Both the position numbers and the translations under genes were made by a program. DNA of 64,000 bases from Papio anubis (taxonomy: Eukaryota; Chordata; Mammalia; Primates; Cercopithecidae): the NCBI RefSeq assembly GCF_008728515.1, contig NC_044996.1, positions 126,409,595 to 126,473,594 of the forward strand, written 5' to 3'. This document shows, one piece after another, positions 21,885-33,014 of this stretch. Position 1 is the first letter of the stretch. Each line of letters begins with the position of its first letter. The notes under the pieces are model-generated. The model was given only the letters and a program-made list of their open reading frames with translations. It had not been told where the DNA came from and did not search any database.

Positions 21885-22986
21885 GGCACTGTTTTTACTA
21901 TAAAATTTTTCAGCTGTCCCTGAGACTAGATTATGTGATTATTTTATTTCGGATGAGAGAATTGATGTTTACTTTTTCCTCAGCATTCTATTTATCATTC
22001 TAATTAACAAGTTACCAGTTTCACTAAGAAAATGCTTCTGGCATTTGGTATGCTGATCAGCGAAGTGTGGACTATAGGTCAAGGTTGCAATGGCAGAAGG
22101 ACGTGTGGGAGCTGCCTTGAGAGAGGGGCCTTCGTACTATAAAGTTTGCAGAGCACTCATCAAGTTCAAGCTTAAACTAACCGGCACACACAGACATCAC
22201 ACTGCCTTCCCCGCAGTGTATTACAGTGAGTTCCAGACCTCATAACAGGCAGATCCGGGGCACCTCATGGTTCATGGAGGCTTTGGGGTCCGGTGGCAAA
22301 TGATTAGCTTTGGGAGTAACATGACTCATGTAGTCTCCCGTTTTCTCAAATTATCTGGTGAGTTAGTCTCTTACTGCAAGGGAAAAAATAATACTCCCAC
22401 ACACTTGGAACACCCCAGTTTTGGAAAAATCACTCAAAAAATGCTGCTCAGCCACCCATGCGGCATCCGTGCTGCTGGAGGGTCATTTGGGAAAAGGCAG
22501 CGTCCAGACGCCTGCGGGAGGCAGGATTTTTATGGGCTGTTTTTGTGTCCAGTTTCGTAGTCTTCAGAGGAGTCCATTCAGTCTGTCAATGGGAACCATT
22601 GAACCTGTCAAGTTGCTGTTTGCCGGGTCTCCTGGAAAAACACACTGCAACATCCCAGCCCTGGGCGGGTCAGAGAGGATAGTACTAAAAAAAGAAGGAG
22701 AAAGTGTACAGCCCCGCTCTGGTGGGAGGCCAGGGCTTGGGGCTGCAGCCAAGTTCCCTGGTGATAGAGGAGTTTCCACCATGCGAGGCTTCCCGTTCTG
22801 GCTCCCTCCACCCTACCGCACACCATCCAGCCTTCCAAAATAACTCCGCTTCCGGTGGAACTGGGCAGAGTCATTGGAATGCGTGGTAAGCAGAAGGAGC
22901 AGGTAGCATTGATGCTCGGAGGGAAAGTGTTTTGATGAGCGAAGAAAGAAAGTCGAACAGCCACTGCAAGACTTTCCTCTCTATAG
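21885..22986. other. unique, GC-richer toward the right
   Basis: No mobile element recognised over 1.1 kb, unusual in this Alu-dense half. 22440-22900 is GC-richer with several CpG and overlapping ORFs up to 146 codons on both strands, none with a domain I recognise. It could hold a promoter or non-coding exon; nothing decides this. Confidence 0.45.
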
Positions 22987-23049
22987 GAGCACTGATGGGA
23001 ATGGCACTGACTTCCAGTTTCTGAGGCGCAGCCCAGCAAACCCGTCAAG
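22987..23049 (+). other. candidate non-coding exon
   Basis: Pyrimidine tract TTTCCTCTCTATAG precedes, and CGTCAAG|GTAGGC follows, giving a 63-base exon with plausible acceptor and donor. It contains ATGGG with a stop ten codons on, so it would add a short upstream ORF if part of an ADGRG2 leader. Inferred from splice signals only. Confidence 0.25.
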
Positions 23050-23411
23050 GTAGGCAGAGCCCTTCCTTGGGAGGCAAAGCCCTTCCTTGGGAGTCATCCC
23101 CTTCCCTCCTCCTCCGCCCTCTCCCAGCTAATAGCAGGTCTTCCCATCCCAATGTGCCTGTGTCGTCCATGCCTGACCCCACTGGGCTCTGCCTGGTCAC
23201 TGAAGCCTGCCATATCCCTGTTCACCACCCAAACTGACCTGATCATTTAAAAAAAAAATAGATTTAGGAGGTACAATTGCAGCTTTGTTACATGGAGGAA
23301 TTGTGTAGTGGTGAAGTCTAGGCTTTGAGTGTAACCATCACCCGGATAGTGTACATTATAGCCGTTAGGTAATTTCTCATCCCTCACCTCCCTCTCACCC
23401 TCCTTGCTTTC

Positions 23412-23476
23412 TATCCATACTGTATGTCCATCTATCCATACTCTATATCCATCTATCCATACTCTATATCCATCTA
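23412..23476. repeat. tandem repeat inside L1
   Basis: Three imperfect copies of a 21-base unit (CTATCCATACTCTATATC), a lineage-local expansion. Confidence 0.85.
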
Positions 23477-23584
23477 TTTGCCATACGGTTTCTGATGTCC
23501 ATCTAATGGCATACTCTATCATCCATCTATGCTGCATAGCTCTATGATTTCATTCTTTTTCATGGCTGGGTAGTATACCATGGA

Positions 23585-23586
<2 letters not shown>

Positions 23587-23633
<47 letters not shown>
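23587..23633. repeat. (GT)n microsatellite
   Basis: Over 20 GT units, lying in the L1 at GGAGTGTCTGTG. Confidence 0.97.
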
Positions 23634-23634
<1 letters not shown>

Positions 23635-23725
23635 CCTACATACCACATTTATGTCCACCATTGATAGACACTTAGGTTGATTCCATATGTTTGCTATTGT
23701 GAGTAGTCTGACTTGATAAATTAAG

Positions 23726-24823
23726 TCACACGTGCCCTTTAATGACCACAGTCATTGAAATTTGCATGTTTTATTGGGTGCAAGGCCTTACCAAAAAACC
23801 AACCAAACAAAACAAGCCTTCAGAGGCGATCTTTTAGATACTAGTCAAAAATTAAAAACAACTTTTGGGGTGGAGGAGGAGTCCTACTCTAGTGAAGTCT
23901 TAATAGACTCTAGGTCACCGTCATCTTCCGACTCTCTGGTATAGAACATGTTTCCCTGCCTGCCATCTCCCCAAACACACAAAAGATAAAATCAGTCACT
24001 CCCATCTTTGTGTCCTCAAAGCAGTGTTCTTATGACCATGAGCACATTTTCTCCCACTGTTCATCCACGCATAGAGGTGAACATGTGAGTTTCTTGCCTT
24101 CTCAGAACGTTCCCTTTTATCCTCTCCTTGTGCACACAGACTGGCCTCCATTTAGAAGAGGGGCTCAGTCAAGGGCCACAACTTCCAGCAGACTGTGGGA
24201 TCTACCATTCAAGACTGCTGAGAGGAGTAAGCTGAGATCTGAGAACTGTGCCAAGGTGGAAGTTATGACCTTGATAAGAATAACACAAAAGCCCGATTGA
24301 AATCAGTTCAGGAGATGCTGGGAAGAGGAAGTGGAGGTGCTGAGTGTGGCCAAGCCCTGAGCAGGTCAGTTGAGGACTAGCTGCGAGGAAAAGCTTGGCC
24401 TTCTCTAAGGATTGTCATGTTTTCTCTTGTTCATGGATAAGATTTCAGAATAAAACATGATCCCCTTTTCTATTTGGGCACCAAAGAGCCATGTTTGTAG
24501 TTTGATAATATAAAGGTGAAGGCCTTGTGACCTCCTTACCTACTGCCCAACTTCCCAGTTTCCTTCCTTGGTCCTGATCTCCTTCTCTAATTTATATTCT
24601 CCTTGAACTTGATTTCTTTGCAGGGGGTGAGGAGGGGAATACAAAGTGCCATTTTGTCATCTGTGGTCTTGGTTGTTAACTGCCTCATAGCCTTCACGGA
24701 ACAAGTGCAACTGAAGGCTCTAAGGCACAAGTCAATGTGAAGGTCCTCCTCCATCTCGCCAGACAACTCCTGGACTAGGTCCTGGTTCAGGATGGGCTTG
24801 TGCAGTTGCTCCTGACAGGGGCA
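23726..24823. other. unique non-coding sequence
   Basis: 1.1 kb with no repeat I recognise. ORFs of 60-96 codons have no domain. Confidence 0.5.
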
Positions 24824-24836
24824 AGGACCGAATTTT

Positions 24837-25134
24837 TTTTTTTTTTTTTTTTGAGATGGAGTCTCGCTCTGTGGCCCAGGCTGGAGTGCAGTGGCCAGAT
24901 CTCAGCTCACTGCAAGCTCCGCCTCCTGGGTTTACGCCATTCTCCTGCCTCAGCCTCCTGAGTAGCTGGGACTACAGGCACCTGCTACCTTGCCTGGCTA
25001 GTTTTTTGTATTTTTTAATAGCAACGGGGTTTCACCGTGTTAGCCAGAATGGTCTCGATCTCCTGACCTCGTGATCCGCCCGTCTCAGCCTCCCAAAGTG
25101 CTGGGATTACAGGCTTGAGCCACCGCGCCCGGCC
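24837..25134 (-). mobile_element. AluY of Old World monkey type (AluYR-like)
   Basis: Read on its own strand it has GGCTCAAGCCTGTAATCC, GAGACGGGCGGATCACGA, AAAAATACAAAAAACTAG, GAATGGCGTAAACCC and GAGATCTGGCCACTGC. I remember these changes as diagnostic of the macaque/baboon AluYR lineage and not of human AluY. AGGACCGAATTTT at 24824-24836 and 25135-25147 is a perfect 13-base target duplication. It is the least diverged Alu in the window. Confidence 0.9.
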
Positions 25135-25147
25135 AGGACCGAATTTT

Positions 25148-25985
25148 AAGATGCTGGGTGAGGAGGGTGAGGCTGGGGAGTAAGAGCAGGTAAAAAGGGA
25201 CTGTGCACACCCCACTCAGAGCTGCAGGACTGCTTTCCCTCTCTTGATGGGCCAGGCTATGGCCATCCCCTGCAGCTTGGGAAGTTACTGTCCTTGCACC
25301 TGCCCCTTTGGGTTTCCTCTCCCCCTCCTGCCTTTGACCCTTCTCATCCTCTCCAGACACCTGGCTCCAAGCTCATCGTTCTAAAGCTGCTCTGTCTGGT
25401 TAATTTCACCCCCTCCCCCAGTTTTATTCTCTGCCCCCATCAAATTAGGCATTGACCATCTACTCTGCTAATTTGTTGTCATTGATACCTGACTTATTTT
25501 CAAGTTGTTGCAGGGGAACTGATGTGAGGGAAAAAGCTGGAAGGTGTTGTTAACCCTGTAGAAATTGCATGTGACTATGAAAGCCAAAAGCGTTTCGAGA
25601 AAGCATCCCATACACTTGTAACCTAGCAGCAGTGGGATGCTGGGATGCTGCAGGAGCTGGGATCGAAGGCTGTGGATTGGGCTGGCAGAGGGCCAGTGGC
25701 TGTGGTGAGAAGGCACACCAGACCCCAGGGGTGGACAAGTTGTCAGGTGACCTGGATTCCAGTTCACACGCAGCTGCTTCACTGCCTTTGATCCTCACTT
25801 GTCTTAGCTGAACTCTAGGCAGTGCCTGCGACTTTTTCACTCTTTATATCCAACCCAGACCCAAGCCATGTCAATTCTTCCTCCTGAATGCTGCTCAGTA
25901 TGTCCATCGTTCATCACCACCACCACCATCTTCATCTAGCCTTGTTTCTCACCTCGAATACTATAATTACTTCCTCCTTGGTAGA
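25148..25985. other. unique sequence, part GC-rich
   Basis: No repeat recognised with confidence; 25840-25980 is faintly L2-like. A 104-codon minus ORF has no domain. Confidence 0.45.
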
Positions 25986-25987
25986 GA

Positions 25988-26205
25988 GCAGGGCAAACTA
26001 GTGCCCAAAGGCCAAATCCCACAAGCTGCCTGTGTTTGTAAATAAAGCTTTATTAGCACACAGCCACACTCATTCATTTACAGATTGCCTGTGGCTATTT
26101 TTGTGCTGCAATGGCAGAGTTGAGTAATTGCAACAGAAATCCTACAGCATACAAAGCTGGAAATGTTTACTGTCTTACCCTTGCAGAAAAGGTCTGCAGG
26201 CCCCT
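25988..26205 (+). mobile_element. hAT-type non-autonomous DNA transposon
   Basis: Same family as 17055-17287: GTAAATAAAGCTTTATTAGC, GAGTTGAGTAATTGCAACAG, ending GGTCTGCAGGCCCCTG. The left inverted repeat (CAGGGCAAACTAG) is shortened. Confidence 0.8.
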
Positions 26206-26287
26206 GGTGTATAGGAAAAACTTATTTGTATAATTATTCTGACTCTTCTTTTCTGAACTCTAATTCCCATTATATTTTAATAGATTT

Positions 26288-26290
<3 letters not shown>

Positions 26291-26329
<39 letters not shown>
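26291..26329. repeat. (GT)n microsatellite
   Basis: About 19 uninterrupted GT units after TTTTC. Confidence 0.97.
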
Positions 26330-26469
26330 CGTAAACAAATCTGTCGTCTCCATTTCTTGATTCTAATTCTTACTTTGGATTTTTGTTTTACTGAATTGCT
26401 CAGACATTCAGAACAATGTTTGAGAATGGAGAGCTGAAATTCCAAACTGGACCCCCACTTCCACTGAGA

Positions 26470-27000
26470 CCCCCTCCTATTCATTTTCCATGCAAAAATT
26501 GCTAGAACAATCTTGTCAAAATGTGAATCTGAACACACTGCCCACTGTTTAAAATCCTTCAGTGACTTTCCATGGCTCTCAAAACAAAGGTACAAATCCT
26601 TACCTTGGCCACCAAGCCCCCTTGGGAGCTGGGCCTTTTCTGTCTCTCCAGCCTCATCTTTCACTGTCCTCTTCTTGCCTCAGCATGTCCTGTCCACTCC
26701 TACCTTTCTTCAGTTCCTTACGTGAATGACATTACCTCTTGCCACAGTGCCTTTGTACATACTACTTCCTCTACTTGATACGGTCTTTCCCTGCCTCTTT
26801 GGTGGGCAAGTTCCTCTCACTTACCCTTCCAGTTTCAGCATCACTTCCACAGGGAAGCCTTCCCCATTCCCTTAGGTCAGATTGCACTGTCTTCACCCAG
26901 AGCTCCTGATGTGTTGCTTTGTGGCACTTGCCGTAATCGCAATATCGCACTTCTTGGTGTGAATTTTTGTATCACATCTTTGTTTCCTCATTAGAAAATG
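26470..27000 (+). mobile_element. L2 LINE
   Basis: CACTGTTTAAAATCCTTCAG, GTACAAATCCTTACCTTGGC and GGAAGCCTTCCCCATTCC follow L2 order over 500 bases. Confidence 0.85.
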
Positions 27001-27004
27001 AACA

Positions 27005-27920
27005 CTTACCCAACCTCAACATCTAATTTGACCTTTCTAACCATTAACATTATAACCACAAACAAATAGATAGGTTCTGGGACACTAAGGAAAAGTCAAC
27101 TTTTAAAAAGTCCAAAAAACAAATCATTCAGGAGAAAAAAATAAGTTAGAGTGAGAATAAAGAATAAATTAGAAATGTGGAAGAAGAAAGACAAGCATTT
27201 CAAGAAATGACCTTCCGGCTTCTGAGTTGTACTGAGTGGCTTGATGTCATTAGCAAGATGAACGTATTGATTTTCTCTTATTTGTATAGTAAACAAATGG
27301 AAATCTAAGCATTTTACCACTCACAGTACATTGTTTCCTGTAGTTATAAATATATTGCCTTCTTTCTTAGCCTGGGCAGCCACGTGAGGGAGGGGGGTCT
27401 TAAACCATGCCCTTAACCCTTGGGTGTCTGGCTCGAAGGCCCATTTTCTTCTCCTCTCTGATGGCTAGGAGCAACAGGTAGAAGGGAGGGCTAGAACACA
27501 CTCAACAGGTCACAGTAACAAATATTTCTTTCAGGGAGATTATCATGAGCAAATGCCCAGAAACTAGCTGCAAACTCTGCCCAGTGTCTGCGGAAACATC
27601 TTGGTTCATGTCTTTATGAGTAGGGCCCATGGACCACGCGAGGTCTGCAGAATCTGCTTATGTGGGCTCCAGAGGAAGTGTATAGAGGGAGCGTAAAATG
27701 AGCCGGGCTTTGAATTAGAATTAGAATTTGAATTTGAATCAGCCCAGGCCAGCATCTTATACATAATGGGCCCTTCCCTTAAATGGGTATTTGTAGTACT
27801 TACTGAAGGAAAAGGAGAAAGGAAGATGACTGGGGAGAAATAATGAAAGGAAGAAAGGGTAGATAAAGAGGAAGGGAAAGAATGAGGAGGAAGGGAAATA
27901 AGAAAGAAGGTGTATAACTT
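27005..27920. other. unique sequence; purine-rich right end
   Basis: Mostly featureless. 27712-27738 is a small (GAATTA/GAATTT)n run and 27805-27910 is a strand-asymmetric GGAAA-rich tract. Confidence 0.5.
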
Positions 27921-28286
27921 AGTTTTTTCCACGTAACAAAGCAGCCCAAAACTTAGCCGCTTAAAGCAACAACCATTCTAATTAGTTCACAATTTTTGAG
28001 TCCACAATCTTGGCAGGGCTCAGCAAGATGGTTCTTCTGCTGGTCTCAGTTGGGCTCACTCATGCATCTGCTGTCAGCTGCCAGTCTACCAGATGACCCT
28101 TTGCCTGGGGGTTGGCCAGCTCTTGTTTGGAGCAATGCCTGACCAGGCATGTGTCTTTCATCATCTGGCCAGCTAGCTCAGGCTGGTTTCCACTCTTACA
28201 TGGTGGCTTGAGCCTTAAAGAGCAGCAAGAGAGAGCAAATTCCATGCTCAAGCACTTTTCATGCTTCTGGTTGTATCACATTTGCT

Positions 28287-28322
28287 ACATTCAAGGGGTG
28301 GAGCATTCAAGGGGTGGAGCAA
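28287..28322. repeat. 16-base tandem duplication
   Basis: CATTCAAGGGGTGGAG occurs twice in immediate succession. Confidence 0.95.
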
Positions 28323-28354
28323 CAGACTCCACCTTTTGATAGGAGGAGCTGCAA

Positions 28355-28384
28355 AATCACATTGCATGGATTTTGCAATGTGAT
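28355..28384. repeat. perfect 11-base inverted repeat
   Basis: ATCACATTGCA and TGCAATGTGAT flank a short spacer (TGGATTT). Could extrude a hairpin; no known function. Confidence 0.9.
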
Positions 28385-28429
28385 TATGGATAGGCAAAAT
28401 GGATAGGCAAACTAGAATAGGAAGAGTTT

Positions 28430-28610
28430 GGTTTTTATTTTATTTTTATTTAACTTTTATTTTAAGTTCAAGTATACATGTGCAGGTTTGTTATATGGGT
28501 AAACTTGTGTCATGGGGATTTGTTGTGCATATTATTTCATCACCCAGGTATTAAACCTAGTACCCACTAGTTGTTTTTCCTGATCCTCTCCCTCCTCCCA
28601 CCCTCCACCC
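28430..28610 (-). mobile_element. short 5'-truncated L1 with target duplication
   Basis: Only about 180 bases of L1 3' end (TTTTATTTTAAGTTCAAG, CATGTGCAGGTTTGTTATAT). TAGGAAGAGTTT at 28418-28429 and 28611-28622 is a perfect 12-base duplication. Inserted in the LTR-like element. Confidence 0.93.
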
Positions 28611-28654
28611 TAGGAAGAGTTTATGAGCAGCTTTGCAATCAGCCACAAAAGGGA

Positions 28655-29120
28655 GGGGCTAGAAACTTCTCTTACTGGCAAAGTTGGCAGAGATACAGCA
28701 ATTTTGAGGTGGAGTTTGAGGCCCTCAAATTGAATTTTTAAAATGTTATTAATAAATCACTAAATTCCTATCTTCCACAGTTTTTCTGTCAAATAGGGCT
28801 AGATAATAAGGTAACTTCTTAATCATTTCCAGTGAGAATAATAACAACTTTGTGGGCAAGGGTTTCCTCATCTTTTATTTCCTAGAGTTAAGATTTAGTA
28901 CATCTCATGTGGCAGATATATATGGAAATAGAAAAAATTTAATGCACCAGCCTTAATTTATAGCCCAAGTGTCCAATATACAACAAAGGCTTACTAAACA
29001 AAGGAAACATTTATGTGTGTTGTTTTCTTACTACTTGGTGAGACCCATCCTACATGAACAATTGTTCTTTCCTTATCTGTGTGGCTTTTGGTCGTATTTT
29101 CTCTCATCATTGAAAATATA
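28655..29120. other. unique AT-rich sequence
   Basis: No feature recognised. Confidence 0.5.
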
Positions 29121-29126
29121 GTATCA

Positions 29127-29422
29127 GGCCAGGTGTGGTGGCTCACACCTGTAATTCCAGGACTTTGGGAGGCAGAGGCAGAAGGATTGCTTGAGCCCAG
29201 GAGTTGGAGACCAGCCTGGGCAACATAGTGAAACCCATCAAGTAGCTGGGTGTAGTGGCATGTGTCTGTGGTCCCAGCTACTCAGGAGGCTGAGGCGATG
29301 GCATTACTTGAGCCTGGGATATTGAGACTGCAGTAATTGTGCCACTGCACTTAAGCCTGAGCAACAGAGGAGACCCAGTCTCAAGGAAAAAACAAACAAA
29401 CAAAAAACAAAAAAGAAAAGAA
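29127..29422 (+). mobile_element. Alu SINE (AluJ-like)
   Basis: Plus-strand old Alu with a (CAAA)n-type tail. GAAAATAT flanks both sides. Confidence 0.93.
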
Positions 29423-29439
29423 AATATCAAAACATAGTT

Positions 29440-29912
29440 TAAATAGAGGGAAATGGTCAGTGTTTTTTGCTACCCAGTAGAAAGAGAAGTTCAGAGTTAA
29501 TTAGAAAATATCAGTCATCTCAATTGAGATTGATTTAAGTTGTGATGATCTAAATTCAATTTTCCTGTGAAATGTTTTCATATTAATGGAAGACAGCTCA
29601 CTCTGGTGAACTTTGTATGAATATAGCTTAATGTCAGACTTGCATTTAAAAAATCAAGTATATAAGTGTTCTTTTTGTGAAATAGTAAACTAAAGTTTTT
29701 GTAAAAGATTGGTAAATTCTTGCCTATGCATTTATGAAAGTGAGAATTGTTTATACCCTAAGGAAGGTTATGTCCCATTTTGGAATGCCTTAGTTCTGTC
29801 ATCTTGGGTAGAGAGTTGGTGGTTGCCTCACCCAGACCATTGGGACTGGAGGTCTGAGAGTCATTTGAAGGTGAGGCTCTCACCATGTGGTCTTTGATAT
29901 TCTCTTCTCCAG
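29440..29912. other. unique non-coding sequence
   Basis: No repeat recognised. Confidence 0.5.
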
Positions 29913-29976
29913 CTCTGGGCAGAGGTGACCAGCAACATTCTAGCCACCGGAATATACGTGGCAAGCCTCAAGCTAG
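29913..29976 (+). other. candidate non-coding exon
   Basis: Acceptor-like GATATTCTCTTCTCCAG, then 64 bases without ATG, then AGCTAG|GTAAGG as a strong donor. Size and signals suit a 5' leader exon on the ADGRG2 strand. No coding evidence; inference only. Confidence 0.3.
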
Positions 29977-29978
29977 GT

Positions 29979-30078
29979 AAGGGAAGGGAAGGAAAAGGGG
30001 GACACTGTAGGGTGAAGGAGAGTAGAAGAGAAAAGAGGGAGAGAAGACTGGAGGGAAGGGAAGAGAGAAAAGAAAGCT
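29979..30078. repeat. purine-rich tract
   Basis: About 100 bases almost wholly A/G on the plus strand (GGGAAGGGAAGG, GAGAGAAGACTGGAGGG) directly after the donor-like site. Confidence 0.9.
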
Positions 30079-30279
30079 TCTCATGCTGCAGGAAAATAAA
30101 GCGTGGTGGCAATGGCTGCAAGAGGCCCATCGATGACTTCTCCTGGCTGCTTCTTTCCACCTCAGCATGCAGCCCCTCCAGACTGATGACCAGGGGTAAT
30201 CTTTTGAGATGTTTCACAAAGCAATTCCGAAAGCTCTGTTAGTCACTTCTACAGTTTAACAAGGATGGACACAGGACAC

Positions 30280-30640
30280 TGTCCTTCCACTTTAAACTCT
30301 TTGGCTGTGCCTTGGTTTCAGCCATTTCCTCTCTTTGGAATACTCTCGCCCATGTCTTCATATAAAGGGAGTTGTGCCCTTTAGGCTGCAGCCTGATGAT
30401 TACTTCCTAGATGAGATTTTCCTGGATCTATTTCCCCACACTGGGTTAGGTGTCCTTCCTCGGTGCTCCCATAACTGCCCACAGCTGATGCCAAAGCCTG
30501 GCATTCTGGATTCAGGCTTGCCGGTCCCCTTGGCTATGAGCCTTTGTGCAGGGCACAACCTGCACAACCGTACAGAGTGGTCTTGTTTTTTGGCACACAG
30601 TAGGCACCCAGTTAAATGTTTGTTGAATGAATGATCTTTA
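30280..30640 (+). mobile_element. L2 LINE 3' end
   Basis: CCTCTCTTTGGAATACTCTC, and TTTTTTGGCACACAGTAGGC with TTAAATGTTTGTTGAATGAA. Confidence 0.85.
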
Positions 30641-30644
30641 GTTT

Positions 30645-32245
30645 TCCAGAGCCATCTCACAATTTAACTCCTCTTGAGTGGTGGCATCCAGAACTGAACA
30701 AACCAGTCTGTGCAGGTCAGGGTCCTATGAGGCAGGGTCTGATCAGTACCAGGGCCACCACAAGGTTTTAGAACCACTCTTGTTTGTTCCTCGATGGCAA
30801 TACCTACCACTCTAAAACCAAGAATGTGCATATCCCCAACCTTCTCCTGTATATAACTTTGCCTTCCCCATCATCTCCATTTGTGCAATTTGTTTTTCCT
30901 ACTAGTGTGAAGAAAGTCCTCTTTCCTTCTTTCTGGCCCCATCCCAATGTATCAAGGCCTCTTTGTCCTCCGGTCATTTATTCCATGGTGTCGGTGTCAG
31001 TGTCATCGCCAGGAACTTTGAGCCAGTCTGTGCCTGTCGGTCTGGGTCACCAATGAATCATTAGGTTCCTAATGAAGTGCTGAACCCTCCAGGATGCTGC
31101 ATGTCACAGTTCTGTTTTGGTTGGTTTTGGTTTTTTTTGGTTGGTCTTTCCTTGGAGGGCAGTGGGACAACTGCCTAGGGCTGCTGTTACCTGTGCTCTT
31201 TCCCCAGTGGGTTGCAGATTATCCCTAGGATGTGTGGGTGCCGTGGCCAGGCGCCCAGGATGGGAGTTTTGACTCTTGGACACAACCTCCCTGAGAGCGG
31301 CCCTAAACTGGAGCAGGGCTCTTAAGTACACCCGGAGGTCGTTTCCTTCCCACCCAAACCACTTGTAAAGTCTGCCTGCCTTTTTTTAAATTTATTTTTT
31401 GGGTCACGCTGGTATTACCCTGGGTTTTAGCCAGTTTGATAAATAGAGGAAGTTGGGTGCCTTCCCAGCCTCCCTGATGTCATGGTTTGGGGCAATCTGC
31501 AACTGTGGGAGGTTTCATGAATCCTAGCAAGTGGTGAGTTTGCTGTTCTTCTCTGCGAAATTTCTCCGTTCCGTGCCATGTCTTACATAAGTTGATATGG
31601 TTCCTTTTGTGACTTGCCCTTTCCCTTCAGTGATGTAAGAACCCCAAACATTGGCAGTCACTATGTTTTGTCACTGAAGTGCTAGTGCTCATCAGATCCT
31701 CATTCCTTTTATGCTTCTCTAGGAGATAAAGGCTGGTGGGTGTGTGGTGGCCACAGGAGCAAGCAGGGGTCTGTGGACTGAAGGATGGGCCATTCTTTAA
31801 TGAATTTGAGGCCTCGGTATTCGTCAGGCATTTTTGCATCGTTGCTCTTGCCATTCTTTTCCACAGCTTGCTGAAGTGAGTTGCTGCTCCCTGGCTGGGA
31901 AGCTGGTTTCTTGGCCCTGAAACCAGAAGTCATTGTGTTCCCAGTTGGGCCTTTCTAACTGAGGTTGAGCAGGCGGAGGGGAGATGAGCTGAGCAAGTGA
32001 TGGCTTTCCCTCCCGTTCCCTACCCCCTGAACTTGATGGAGGAGCTCTGTTCGGCCCTCCTTCTGTTCTGCTTTTCTTCACTAGAAGAAATCTACTTAAT
32101 TGTGTAAGTACTATGTGAAGACATGCTTGTGTTCTATGGAGTAGCAATTTGCCTTCATCCTTTCCCTCCTCACACTCCCAGGTTATTGGTGGGTTTCCTT
32201 CCAGGCTATTTTGTATGCATCCACCCTTGTCACTGTATTAATAAG
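30645..32245. other. 1.6 kb without Alu; possible CR1/L3 relic
   Basis: 30676-30760 (GTGGCATCCAGAACTGAACA, GGGTCTGATCAGTACCAGG) resembles CR1/L3-type ancient LINE sequence. The rest is unrecognised. A G/T-rich patch (TTTTGGTTGGTTTTGG) lies at 31114-31145. Overlapping ORFs to 107 codons carry no domain. Confidence 0.45.
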
Positions 32246-32249
32246 GATA

Positions 32250-32549
32250 GGCCACGTGCAGTGGCTCACGTCTATAATCTCAGCACTTTGGGAGGTCAAG
32301 GCGGGAGGATTGCTTGAGTCCAGGAGTTTGAGACCAGCCTGGGCAACATGGTGAGACTCCATCTCTACAAAATAACTAGCAAATTAGCCGAGCATGGTTG
32401 CACATGACTGTAGTCTTAGCTACCCGGGAGACTGAGGTGGGAGGATCACTTGAACCCAAGAGTGGGAGGCTGCAGTGAGCTGTGATTGAGCCACTGCACT
32501 TCAGCCTGGGCGACAGGGCAAGACCTCATTTCCAATAAAAAAAAAATAA
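32250..32549 (+). mobile_element. Alu SINE (AluJ-like)
   Basis: Plus-strand old Alu, many changes, short A tail. Confidence 0.93.
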
Positions 32550-32554
32550 GCATA

Positions 32555-33010
32555 CACATATAACTTTGATTGTGTCTTAACAAGTCCTCATATATATTAT
32601 TCAGAAAATTATTTTTTTCTCTTGCCTTATATGCATTGACAGTCTCTATATGTTAATACATCTAAATAAACTTCACTTTTAAATGTTGCATAATATTCCA
32701 AAACACAGATGTACCTTTGTTTAACTCTTCATCTACTAATGGAAACTTAGGCTCCCCCCACCACACACACAGCTGCAATGACAGTATTTGTATATGTATT
32801 TTTGTATCTATGTGTCAGTATTTCTGTGGGGACAGTCTCTGGAATTTGAGTTTTTGTATCAAAAAGCATGCACATTTAAAATTTTAAAACATAGCTAAAT
32901 TACTCTCTCAAAGTTTATGTTTCCACCAATGGTGTATGCAGGTGTTTATTTTCTCACATGCTCTCCAGCTTTGGATATTACTAGGCTTTTCAATTTTTTC
33001 ATCCACTGGG
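32555..33010 (-). mobile_element. L1M (old) fragment
   Basis: GCATAATATTCCAAAACACA, TCAGTATTTCTGTGGGGACA and TTTCCACCAATGGTGTATGC follow the L1M 3' region read backwards. Confidence 0.75.
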
Positions 33011-33014
33011 AAAA

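Larger units (their letters stand above)
23250..23725 (-). mobile_element. L1M 3' end with internal repeats
   Basis: TAGATTTAGGAGGTACAATT, a long L1 3' UTR/ORF2 end read backwards, and GATTCCATATGTTTGCTATT. It contains a locally expanded CTATCCATACTCTATATCC repeat and a GT array. No intact frame. Confidence 0.8.
27926..28650 (+). mobile_element. LTR-like element, split by an L1
   Basis: CACGTAACAAAGCAGCCCAA, GCTTAAAGCAACAACCATTC and GGCAGGGCTCAGCAAGATGG match a widespread ancient mammalian LTR-like element (MaLR/ERVL type by memory, name unsure). It resumes after the L1 at 28611 with TTATGAGCAGCTTTGCAATC. Confidence 0.6.

Noticed and set aside
22421..23048. Overlapping 140- and 146-codon ORFs on opposite strands
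   Set aside because: GC-rich stretches lengthen chance ORFs; no domain, no codon signature and frames conflict.
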